Assembly: GCA_937890575.1 (NCBI GenBank)
Contig: CALADZ010000048.1
Location: forward strand, 1-5,487
Direction: 5' to 3'
From: MAG-120531 sp002378585
Lineage (GTDB): Bacteria > Bacteroidota > Bacteroidia > Flavobacteriales > Flavobacteriaceae
DNA length: 5,487 nucleotides
Shown here: in pieces, positions 1 to 5,487 of the stretch
Numbering within the stretch: the stretch's first letter is position 1
Layout of the letters: each line of letters starts with the position of its first letter
Notes under the pieces: model-generated
The model's database searches: none
Seen by the model: only the letters and a program-made list of their open reading frames with translations
Told to the model about the DNA's origin: nothing
Made by a program: the position numbers and the translations under genes

Positions 1-2090
1 GACCAAGTGTCGTCGTAGGTGTAGTAGTATCCATTGGTGACCAAATCGCGGTTTAACAGGTTGTTCACCATCAAAGAAAGGGTGGTTTTTGGGCCATAAG
101 CGGGGGTAAATGTTCTACTGGCCACCAAATCCCATTGGGTGTAGGCGGGTAAAAGACCTACCTCGGACTGGGTGTTTCCCAAATATTGCTGACCCACATG
201 CTGAGCCGCTAGCTGGATTCTGGTTCGTGGGTCTGGAGTCCAGACCCAAATACTACTGGCAACGACCTCGGGTGATAAGGCAATCGGAGTGTCGCTCAAG
301 GTGCGTACCTCTCCGTTCCAAGTCTCTCTGTAGGACTGATTTCTGTGTCTGGATAGACTCAAAGAAGATTGCCAAGACCACTGGGTGTTAAGGCTCCAGT
401 TTACTTGGGTTTCCCAACCAGCTCTGTAGCTCCGTCCGACGTTGGCTCTGATGGGGGCTCCCACTTCATCAATGGCACCGGTTAGGACCAGTTGATCGGT
501 ATAGTGCATGTAAAACAGGTTAGATTGCACCTGTATTTCTGGGGTAGCCCAGCGATAGCCCCACTCCACATCCCTTAGGGTTTCTGGTTTAGGACTTCCA
601 TTTTCATAATCCGTTCTGTTGGGCTCTCTATGGGCAACAGCATAGGACAAATACCACTCCGACAGGCGATTTGGCCCCTGGTCGGCCGTCCATGTCAAGC
701 CAAATTTTGGATTAAAAAACCCAAAGACATCATCGATCACTGCTCCTGTATCTACTTGAGTGTCGTAGTGAATACCGCGGTACTGAAGATCGACAAAGCC
801 TGTCCAATCTTCGGCCAATCCCCACTGATACTTACTCCAGGCAGACCACTCTGTTTTTAAGGCGTCATAAAAATAATAGGGCGTTCTCGGTTGGCTGTTT
901 CCCGCTTGCTGGGCCCAAATCACCTGGCCAAAGTGATCGCCTTGATATCGGCTAGCTGCAGCGCCAAACTGCACAATTTCTTGCCCCCTTTGTCTAAGCA
1001 TTGAGGCATTGGCTCCATAAAATCGATTGTCTAGCCACTTGCGACGCACCAAATCCGTACGTACATCAGGTGTAAATCCATAATCCCCAAGCAAAGCATC
1101 TTCTTGAAATTCTTCGTAGTACCCACGACCGCGCGTAAAATGAAGGGTGGTATTTAATGACCAATCCCCAGGCAAATCCTCATACCAAAGCCATTGGGCG
1201 TGGTCTTGTTTGTAGTTGTCTTCCTGTTTGTCGTAAAAGCGCAAAACCCCCGAATCATCGGTATAGGCGCCAGCCGGATTAAATCTTCGATTTTCCGCCA
1301 GTGTAAACGCATCTATGCCATACCATGCTTGGTAGGTGACTTCGTGGCCTCCAAACAAAAGCCCTTGTATCTTGGTGTTTTCATCCTGATAGCCGCCTTG
1401 TACGAAATAAGCGTTCAAGCGCGCACTAGCCCGATCGATGTACCCGTCGGATACGATGCGCGATAGCCGCCCTTGCAGGCTCCAATGGTCCTTGATCAAT
1501 CCAGTGCCAAAGGACATATTGTTTCTCAAGGTGGCAAAGCTACCCGCAGAAGCTTGCACAATCGCATACGGTTGCTCCGCTAACTGGGTGGTAGAAAGAT
1601 TTAAACTGGCCCCAAAGGCCCCTGGGCCCTGAGTGGAGGTTCCTACCCCACGCTGAAGCTGAAGGCTAGAAACAGAAGAAGCAAAATCAGGCAAATTGAC
1701 CCAATACGTACTGTGCGACTCCGCATCGTTATAGGCCACCCCATTGATGGTGACATTGACCCGAGTCGCATCGCTGCCCCGCACCCGAATCCCGGTGTAC
1801 CCAATACCCGTCCCGGCATCTGAGGTAGTCACCACCGAAGGCATCCAACGAATCAAAAACGGCAAATCTTGTCCTAAATTCACTGGGGCAATATCCTGAG
1901 CCTTGACTTCAGAATAGGTCACCCCCATTTTTTGGTTGGCCCGGACCGCGCTGACAAAGACCTCTTTGAGCTGAACTTCAGCACCTTGCAGGGTGTCTAA
2001 ATTTTGCGAATTAGGTGTGTTTTTGGTGTTTTGGGCCCAGAGTCCGGTGCCCATCAGCCCTAAGGCCGCAATCGTCAATAATGGTTTCAT
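1..2090 (-). CDS. TonB-dependent outer-membrane receptor, predicted thiamine uptake (C-terminus beyond window)
   Basis: This outer-membrane, TonB-energised transporter is open for 696 codons from ATG at 2090 to the window edge, with no stop or frameshift in the stretches I translated. A signal peptide covers about residues 1-19, with a probable cut after LWA. A short linker leads to a TonB-box-like stretch, LKEVFVSAVRA (41-51). The plug follows at about 55-165 and contains GIRVRGSD, VTINGVAYNDAESH and LQRGVG. The rest is a beta-barrel rich in aromatic residues. VNNLLNRDLVTNGYYY near the edge resembles the penultimate barrel strand of this family, so probably only 20-40 residues are missing. 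No carboxypeptidase-regulatory-like N-terminal domain and no SusD partner are visible, so a SusC role is unlikely. The substrate is inferred from the TPP riboswitch directly upstream and the PnuC-like transporter beyond it; the protein sequence alone would not distinguish thiamine from another vitamin or a chelate. The family call is near certain and the substrate probable. Confidence 0.93.
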   Translation of the reverse strand, partial: MKPLLTIAALGLMGTGLWAQNTKNTPNSQNLDTLQGAEVQLKEVFVSAVRANQKMGVTYSEVKAQDIAPVNLGQDLPFLIRWMPSVVTTSDAGTGIGYTGIRVRGSDATRVNVTINGVAYNDAESHSTYWVNLPDFASSVSSLQLQRGVGTSTQGPGAFGASLNLSTTQLAEQPYAIVQASAGSFATLRNNMSFGTGLIKDHWSLQGRLSRIVSDGYIDRASARLNAYFVQGGYQDENTKIQGLLFGGHEVTYQAWYGIDAFTLAENRRFNPAGAYTDDSGVLRFYDKQEDNYKQDHAQWLWYEDLPGDWSLNTTLHFTRGRGYYEEFQEDALLGDYGFTPDVRTDLVRRKWLDNRFYGANASMLRQRGQEIVQFGAAASRYQGDHFGQVIWAQQAGNSQPRTPYYFYDALKTEWSAWSKYQWGLAEDWTGFVDLQYRGIHYDTQVDTGAVIDDVFGFFNPKFGLTWTADQGPNRLSEWYLSYAVAHREPNRTDYENGSPKPETLRDVEWGYRWATPEIQVQSNLFYMHYTDQLVLTGAIDEVGAPIRANVGRSYRAGWETQVNWSLNTQWSWQSSLSLSRHRNQSYRETWNGEVRTLSDTPIALSPEVVASSIWVWTPDPRTRIQLAAQHVGQQYLGNTQSEVGLLPAYTQWDLVASRTFTPAYGPKTTLSLMVNNLLNRDLVTNGYYYTYDDTW

Positions 2091-2108
2091 CCGTAAATAG
2101 TTTACGAA
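2090..2108 (-). promoter_or_regulatory. Hairpin touching the receptor start codon (possible expression platform)
   Basis: In the minus-strand RNA, CGUAAA (2106-2101) pairs perfectly with UUUACG (2097-2092) around a CUA loop. The stem can be extended by a U-G wobble (2107/2091) and a U-A pair that uses the A of the start codon (2108/2090). A stem placed here could restrict ribosome access, which fits a TPP riboswitch acting on translation. The pairing is seen in the sequence; the regulatory role is inferred. Confidence 0.45.
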
Positions 2109-2126
2109 TAAAAGGGGTCATTATTC
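2106..2126 (-). promoter_or_regulatory. A/U stem displaying an ACCCC loop in the riboswitch leader
   Basis: GAAUAA (2126-2121) can pair with UUAUUC (2111-2106) around the nine-base loop UGACCCCUU. The stem shares bases 2106-2108 with the start-codon hairpin, so the two cannot form fully together. Bases ACCCCUUU (2118-2111) are complementary to AAAGGGGU (2225-2218) in the 5' part of the TPP aptamer, which is a further alternative pairing. This may be part of the switching mechanism, but the stem is weak and could be chance. Confidence 0.3.
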
Positions 2127-2146
2127 TTGGTTTAACTGAATTTTTG

Positions 2147-2160
2147 CAGCAGAGCTGCTG
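2147..2160 (-). promoter_or_regulatory. Short GC hairpin immediately 3' of the TPP aptamer
   Basis: CAGCA and UGCUG form a five-pair stem around GCUC, just after the conserved aptamer 3' end. On the transcribed strand it is followed by CAAAAAUU, not a U-tract, so it does not look like an intrinsic terminator. It could be an arm of the expression platform or have no function. Confidence 0.35.
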
Positions 2161-2229
2161 GTTCCCTTGGCAGCATTACCCGCCCAGGTTCTATGGGTAT
2201 AATCTCAGCCTTTCGGCACCCCTTTGAGA
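2161..2229 (-). promoter_or_regulatory. TPP riboswitch aptamer (THI box)
   Basis: Read on the minus strand, the conserved THI-box blocks occur in order: AAAGGGGUGCC (2225-2215), CUGAGAUUAUACCC (2208-2195), GAACCUG (2191-2185), GGUAAUGC (2180-2173) and AAGGGAA (2168-2162). GGGGU and ACCC provide stem P2, and GCC-GAAA-GGC is a minimal P3 closed by a GNRA-type tetraloop. This RNA class binds thiamine pyrophosphate and normally lowers expression when TPP is plentiful. It lies 71 bases upstream of the receptor start, downstream of its own promoter, and in the same orientation as the receptor. The closing helix P1 is not obvious. No terminator follows, so translational control is more likely than attenuation. 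Confidence 0.96.
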
Positions 2230-2234
2230 CGGGT

Positions 2235-2264
2235 CAAAGATACATCGACTTCGTCAAAAAACAA
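2235..2264 (-). promoter_or_regulatory. Bacteroidota-type promoter for the riboswitch-receptor transcript
   Basis: On the minus strand, TTG (2264-2262) is followed after 19 bases by TATCTTTG (2242-2235), an exact match to the Bacteroidota -7 consensus TAnnTTTG with a -33 TTG at normal spacing. Transcription would begin near 2230-2232, only one to three bases before the aptamer. The -33 element lies directly after the stop codon of the kinase gene, so the receptor can be transcribed separately from the upstream genes. Confidence 0.65.
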
Positions 2265-2266
2265 GC

Positions 2267-2836
2267 TTATTTTTTTTGAGCCAGCAGTCTGTCGATTTCC
2301 GACACCGCTTGGGCCAATCGCTCTTTTTTCCCACCGCTTAACAATACGTAGGGCCTTTGGTATTTTTCCAAGGTGTCCTTAAAATAGGCAAACATTTTTT
2401 CGCGCTCCAAAGGCTTGTCCCGCAAATCATCTGCCTCCCACGGAATATCAATGTTGGTCAGAAAATATAAATCATAGGTATTTAACAGCGCGTTTCGCTC
2501 TAGGATCGGATCGCAATAACCCAGGTAATAGGCCTCTGAGTACACCTTGGTTTCCAACAGATCGGTGTCACAGATGAGCAGTCGATCCGCCTTTTTGGAG
2601 AGTTTGTTTTCCAGGAATATTTGCCCCTGGGCGATGGGCAATAAATCTTGAGGTTCACAGGTTTTTCGCTCCTCATTCCACTTGTCCTGTAGGTATTGTC
2701 GGGCATACTCTGGAACCCAAAGGGTAGAATAATAGCGTGCAAGCTGTTCAGAAAGGGTGGTTTTTCCCGTTGATTCAGGTCCAAAAAGGACTACTTTAAC
2801 GAGGTTTGAGGGGTCCTGTCGATATTGTTCTTCCAT
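2267..2836 (-). CDS. NadR-like P-loop kinase, candidate thiamine kinase
   Basis: This 189-residue cytoplasmic protein matches the ribosylnicotinamide-kinase domain of NadR, without NadR's nucleotidyltransferase or DNA-binding domains. Walker A is GPESTGKTT (19-27), VPEYAR (41-46) is the family's following motif, LLICDTD (86-92) carries the Walker B acidic residues, and DDLRDKPLERE (136-146) looks like the lid. ATG at 2836 was chosen because it puts a normal-length N-terminus before Walker A. The open frame reaches 2911, but the extra 25 residues lie entirely over the transporter gene and resemble no part of the family. The start lies 46 bases inside the transporter gene, so translation may be coupled. 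Known relatives phosphorylate nicotinamide riboside. Given the adjacent PnuC-like transporter and TPP riboswitch, I infer that it traps imported thiamine or a thiamine precursor by phosphorylation. The fold is certain; the substrate is unproven. Confidence 0.9.
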   Translation of the reverse strand: MEEQYRQDPSNLVKVVLFGPESTGKTTLSEQLARYYSTLWVPEYARQYLQDKWNEERKTCEPQDLLPIAQGQIFLENKLSKKADRLLICDTDLLETKVYSEAYYLGYCDPILERNALLNTYDLYFLTNIDIPWEADDLRDKPLEREKMFAYFKDTLEKYQRPYVLLSGGKKERLAQAVSEIDRLLAQKK

Positions 2837-3435
2837 ACTCGGTAACCCGCTAGGGCAATCGCGGTAAATACCGCATATTGAAAGGAGGTAAAGATAAGAC
2901 CTTTGTACCAATATAAAGGAATAGAAATCACGTTACCGACGATCCAAAAAGTCCAATGCTCCATTTTCTTTCGCGCCATCAACCACATGGCCACAAAAAA
3001 TAAAGCCGTGGTCAGGGTATCTGCATAAGCCGTCCAACTGGTCCAACGATCGTAATACAGATAAACCACCACCACACAAAAGCTACTGCCTAGGGCCAGT
3101 ACCAATGCCCACCAGCGCTCGCTGGAGGTCATCAGGGAGATGGGGCGCTGATCAGTGTCTGGCCCGTGGACCCGCCAATACCACCATCCGTACACACTCA
3201 TGGCTACGTAGTAGGCATTGATCATCATGTCGCCCAACAAACTGTATTGAGCCAATAGCCAGACATAAATCCCGGTGCTAACTATACCCGTAGGAAACAC
3301 CGCGATGTGTTGTTTTTTGGCATACCACACCGAAGCCATGCCCAGTAGAACAGCCAGTAACTCTAGGCCTATCCACACCGGGTTACCCCCGCGATAAGGG
3401 GCCAAAAGTAATTCCCACCAAGTGTTGTTTTCCAT
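2791..3435 (-). CDS. pnuC: PnuC-family inner-membrane vitamin transporter, probably thiamine (PnuT-like)
   Basis: This 214-residue polytopic membrane protein is of normal length for the PnuC family. I count about seven hydrophobic segments, near residues 19-37, 46-64, 70-87, 108-127, 138-153, 161-178 and 181-199. Family features are NAYYVAMSVYGWWYW (73-87) and, in a late helix, W161-x-x-W164-x-x-x-N168, which resembles the conserved substrate-site motif of PnuC proteins. These carriers work by facilitated diffusion and depend on intracellular phosphorylation to retain the vitamin. Subfamilies carry nicotinamide riboside (PnuC), thiamine (PnuT) or riboflavin (PnuX). The neighbouring TPP riboswitch and TonB receptor favour thiamine. 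The gene starts 6 bases after the phosphopantetheinyl transferase stop, and its last 46 bases overlap the kinase gene, indicating one operon. The family call is very secure; the cargo is inferred from context. Confidence 0.93.
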   Translation of the reverse strand: MENNTWWELLLAPYRGGNPVWIGLELLAVLLGMASVWYAKKQHIAVFPTGIVSTGIYVWLLAQYSLLGDMMINAYYVAMSVYGWWYWRVHGPDTDQRPISLMTSSERWWALVLALGSSFCVVVVYLYYDRWTSWTAYADTLTTALFFVAMWLMARKKMEHWTFWIVGNVISIPLYWYKGLIFTSFQYAVFTAIALAGYRVWKNNIDRTPQTSLK

Positions 3436-3441
3436 CTTGCG

Positions 3442-4065
3442 TTATTTTATGTGTTCCGCCAAAGCGAGGTGTTGGTCGTCCCAACGATAAAAAGACAGGT
3501 CGCACGGCAGGTCCTTGTCGGTATGAATCACCCCTGATGCATGGTCCATGCCTTGAATCCAAGGCGCCACTTCAAGTCCATGCAAAAAAGAAATGCCTGG
3601 AACATCAGCGCTTTTGTACAAGGCCTCCTTAGCACACCAAAGGTCCGTGAGTTCTTCTACACTGTACTGGTCGGGAGCGACTTTAGGGGAACTGAATTTG
3701 TGTGCGATGCGCAAAATTTGGGGGCGTTGCGCTTCTACATCTACGCCCACAGGCACTTCTGGATTCCAGGCCAAGGCGGTGTATTTATGGGTGTGACTTA
3801 AAGATACCCAGCCTTTGTTGTACACCATCGGCCGTCCATTGGGGGTATAATACACCGACAAAGGGTCTAGACCCACCTCGAGCATCAAGTGCCTCAAACT
3901 CCAAAAAGCGGCTCGTTGTATCGGGGAGTTAAGTTGGGATAATCGCTGACGCTGTGTTTTTTCTAAACGGCTGATCGTCAAGGCCAACTCTTCCTCCGTT
4001 TCGGTCAAAGACCAAACCACAAGGCGGGTAGATCTAGGCGAATCAATCGAAAAAAGTTTGGGCAT
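3442..4065 (-). CDS. 4'-phosphopantetheinyl transferase superfamily protein
   Basis: This 207-residue cytoplasmic enzyme is predicted to move the 4'-phosphopantetheine arm of coenzyme A onto a serine of acyl or peptidyl carrier proteins. Superfamily motifs appear in order: NGRP (76-79), the substrate-binding VSLSHT (87-92), the Mg-binding VGVDVE (106-111, with D109 and E111), and WCAKEALYK (143-151), which holds the catalytic/metal-binding K146-E147 and K151. The length and the N-terminal extension before the motifs suggest the Sfp-like monomeric type, not the roughly 120-residue AcpS type. ATG at 4065 gives a normal N-terminus. It is first in the run with the PnuC-like transporter and kinase and is divergent from ahcY. 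No carrier-protein, polyketide or fatty-acid gene is present to reveal its target, so a general carrier-activating role is as far as I would go. Confidence 0.9.
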   Translation of the reverse strand: MPKLFSIDSPRSTRLVVWSLTETEEELALTISRLEKTQRQRLSQLNSPIQRAAFWSLRHLMLEVGLDPLSVYYTPNGRPMVYNKGWVSLSHTHKYTALAWNPEVPVGVDVEAQRPQILRIAHKFSSPKVAPDQYSVEELTDLWCAKEALYKSADVPGISFLHGLEVAPWIQGMDHASGVIHTDKDLPCDLSFYRWDDQHLALAEHIK

Positions 4066-4089
4066 TTGTTGGGGGAGTTTATACCTTTG
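4057..4089 (+). promoter_or_regulatory. Bacteroidota-type promoter for ahcY
   Basis: TTTG (4057-4060) is followed after 21 bases by TACCTTTG (4082-4089), which matches the -33/-7 consensus TTTG and TAnnTTTG. Transcription would start near 4092-4095, leaving a leader of about 42-45 bases. The -33 element lies inside the first codons of the divergent phosphopantetheinyl transferase gene. GGAG at 4105-4108 is about 28 bases before the start codon, too far to serve as a normal Shine-Dalgarno site; the A/T-rich stretch before the ATG is typical of this phylum. Confidence 0.6.
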
Positions 4090-4136
4090 AGCCCTCCATC
4101 AAAAGGAGTAGTTGCTAAATTATTAATTATAAAGAT

Positions 4137-5453
4137 ATGTCTGTTCAAATCACGCCTTTTGTTCCTTACAAAGTTAAAGACCTCAGCCTTGCGGCATGGG
4201 GACGCAAAGAAATCCAACTAGCTGAGGCAGAGATGCCTGGGCTTATGGCGCTTCGCGAAGAATTCGGCCCAAGCCAGCCCTTGAAAGGGGCGCGCATCGC
4301 AGGCTGTTTACACATGACGATCCAAACCGCTGTGTTGATCGAGACATTAGTCGCTTTAGGCGCTGAGGTAACTTGGAGTTCATGCAACATCTTTTCTACC
4401 CAAGACCATGCTGCTGCGGCCATCGCTGCTGCAGGTATTTCTGTCTACGCTTGGAAAGGGATGAATGAAGAAGAATTTGACTGGTGTATCGAGCAGACCT
4501 TATTTTTTGGAGAAGGTCGCCAACCGCTCAACATGATTTTGGATGATGGTGGAGACTTAACCAATATGGTATTGGATCGCTTCCCTGAGTTGGCTCCTGC
4601 CATCAAAGGTTTGTCTGAAGAGACCACCACTGGAGTACACCGTTTGTATGAGCGCGTGAAAAACGGAACATTGCCGATGCCTGCGATCAACGTGAATGAC
4701 TCAGTAACCAAATCTAAATTTGACAACAAATACGGATGCCGTGAATCTGCTGTAGATGCAGTAAGACGCGCCACAGATACGATGTTGGCCGGTAAAAAAG
4801 TAGTCGTATGTGGCTACGGTGACGTGGGCAAAGGAACGGCTGCTTCATTTAGAGGAGCTGGATCTATTGTGACCGTGACTGAAATTGATCCAATCTGCGC
4901 CCTACAAGCATTGATGGATGGTTTTGAAGTGAAAAAATTGGAAACTCTTCTGGGGACTGCGGATATCGTGATCACCACCACCGGAAACAAAGACATCGTT
5001 CGCGGAGAACACTTTATGGGTCTTAAAGACAAAGCCATTGTCTGCAACATCGGACACTTTGACAACGAGATCGATATGGCTTGGCTCAACAAAAACTACG
5101 GACACACCAAAGATGAGATCAAACCTCAGGTGGATAAATACACCATCGATGGAAAAGACATCATCATCTTGGCTGAAGGACGTTTGGTCAACCTAGGTTG
5201 TGCGACTGGCCACCCTAGCTTTGTGATGAGTAACTCGTTTACCAACCAAACATTGGCACAAATCGAGTTGTGGACCAAAGCGGATCAGTACGAGAACCAG
5301 GTATATATGTTGCCTAAACACCTCGACGAGAAAGTAGCTGCATTGCATTTATCTCGTTTGGGCGCTGAACTGACCGAACTCAAGAAAGATCAAGCTGATT
5401 ACATCGGGGTGGCGGTTCAAGGACCGTTCAAACCTGAGTACTACCGCTACTAG
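4137..5453 (+). CDS. ahcY: Adenosylhomocysteinase (S-adenosyl-L-homocysteine hydrolase)
   Basis: This complete 438-residue NAD-dependent cytoplasmic enzyme reversibly splits S-adenosylhomocysteine into adenosine and homocysteine, relieving product inhibition of methyltransferases. Substrate-site residues are visible: LHMTIQTA (58-65), LDDGGD (135-140), EETTTG (161-166), and K192 and D196 in VTKSKFDN. The Rossmann fingerprint GYGDVGKG spans 226-233, NIGHFDNE (304-311) places H307 at the cofactor, and the protein ends KPEYYRY, where the lysine of the family's KPxxYRY tail reaches the neighbouring subunit's NAD in the tetramer. Its length is close to the compact animal-type form, without the roughly 40-residue insertion of some bacterial homologues. 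ATG at 4137 is the only sensible start. It has its own promoter, divergent from the phosphopantetheinyl transferase. No SAM- or SAH-riboswitch motif fits in the short leader. Confidence 0.98.
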   Translation: MSVQITPFVPYKVKDLSLAAWGRKEIQLAEAEMPGLMALREEFGPSQPLKGARIAGCLHMTIQTAVLIETLVALGAEVTWSSCNIFSTQDHAAAAIAAAGISVYAWKGMNEEEFDWCIEQTLFFGEGRQPLNMILDDGGDLTNMVLDRFPELAPAIKGLSEETTTGVHRLYERVKNGTLPMPAINVNDSVTKSKFDNKYGCRESAVDAVRRATDTMLAGKKVVVCGYGDVGKGTAASFRGAGSIVTVTEIDPICALQALMDGFEVKKLETLLGTADIVITTTGNKDIVRGEHFMGLKDKAIVCNIGHFDNEIDMAWLNKNYGHTKDEIKPQVDKYTIDGKDIIILAEGRLVNLGCATGHPSFVMSNSFTNQTLAQIELWTKADQYENQVYMLPKHLDEKVAALHLSRLGAELTELKKDQADYIGVAVQGPFKPEYYRY

Positions 5454-5487
5454 TGTGGTGGATACTTCACTATTCAAGGGGGCCTTC

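Noticed and set aside
1..2090. SusC-like glycan receptor or siderophore receptor.
   Set aside because: There is no carboxypeptidase-regulatory-like N-terminal domain and no SusD gene, and the TPP riboswitch plus PnuC-like neighbour favour vitamin uptake.
2147..2160. Hairpin after the aptamer as an intrinsic terminator.
   Set aside because: The transcribed strand continues with A residues, not a U-tract, and the stem has only five pairs with a four-base loop.
110..2227. Several short plus-strand open frames opposite the receptor gene and its leader (for example 110-391, 630-860, 1194-1466, 2015-2227).
   Set aside because: They are antisense to a long coding frame with clear family motifs, or cross the riboswitch, and their translations show no recognisable domain or plausible composition.
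2255..2278. A-tract/T-tract inverted repeat around the kinase stop as a terminator.
   Set aside because: The arms are purely A/U apart from the outer C-G pair, so the stem would be weak; the T-tract region is better explained as part of the promoter spacer for the riboswitch transcript.
2837..2911. Longer version of the kinase starting at ATG 2911.
   Set aside because: It would add 25 residues wholly over the transporter's coding region and unlike the family's N-terminus; the ATG at 2836 gives the usual length.
4090..4136. SAM or SAH riboswitch in the ahcY leader.
   Set aside because: The leader is only about 45 bases and A/T-rich, with no conserved motif of those RNA classes.
4115..4149. 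Possible minus-strand promoter for the phosphopantetheinyl transferase operon: TTTG (4149-4146), 23-base spacer, TAATTTAG (4122-4115).
   Set aside because: The -7 element deviates from TAnnTTTG in a core position and the spacer is long; too weak to list as a feature, although some promoter must lie in this area or further upstream.
5454..5487. Possible ahcY terminator in the final bases (AAGG-GGG-CCTT).
   Set aside because: A four-pair stem at the window edge with no visible T-tract is not enough evidence; the region is cut off.

Overview
The window looks like a chromosomal segment from a member of the Bacteroidota, probably class Flavobacteriia. Three things point there: promoter-like TTG/TTTG plus TAnnTTTG elements, an absence of strong Shine-Dalgarno sites, and the character of the proteins (a large TonB-dependent receptor, a stand-alone NadR-like kinase, and a PnuC-family transporter beside a TPP riboswitch). 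The genus cannot be fixed from the sequence alone. I see no mobile elements, CRISPR arrays, tRNA or rRNA genes, or long repeats.

Layout. Positions 1-2090 (minus) hold a nearly complete TonB-dependent outer-membrane receptor whose last few dozen residues run off the left edge. Positions 2091-2266 are its leader: a Bacteroidota-type promoter right behind the preceding gene, a clear TPP (THI-box) riboswitch aptamer, and a downstream stretch with several competing hairpins, the last of which reaches the start codon. Positions 2267-4065 (minus) form a tight three-gene run transcribed toward the receptor: a 4'-phosphopantetheinyl transferase, then a PnuC-family transporter (6-base gap), then a P-loop kinase (46-base overlap). 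Positions 4066-4136 are a short divergent intergenic region with a good promoter for the right-hand gene. Positions 4137-5453 (plus) encode a complete adenosylhomocysteinase, AhcY. The last 34 bases contain no identifiable feature.

How the parts fit. The receptor, the PnuC-like transporter and the kinase together suggest a vitamin-salvage route: TonB-driven entry across the outer membrane, facilitated diffusion across the inner membrane, and trapping by phosphorylation. The TPP riboswitch directly upstream of the receptor makes thiamine (or a thiamine precursor) the most likely cargo, although similarity alone would label the inner-membrane pair as nicotinamide riboside transporter and kinase. 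Only the receptor lies downstream of the riboswitch. The transporter and kinase appear to be transcribed with the phosphopantetheinyl transferase and so should escape direct TPP control. AhcY is a housekeeping enzyme of the methyl cycle with no obvious functional tie to thiamine.
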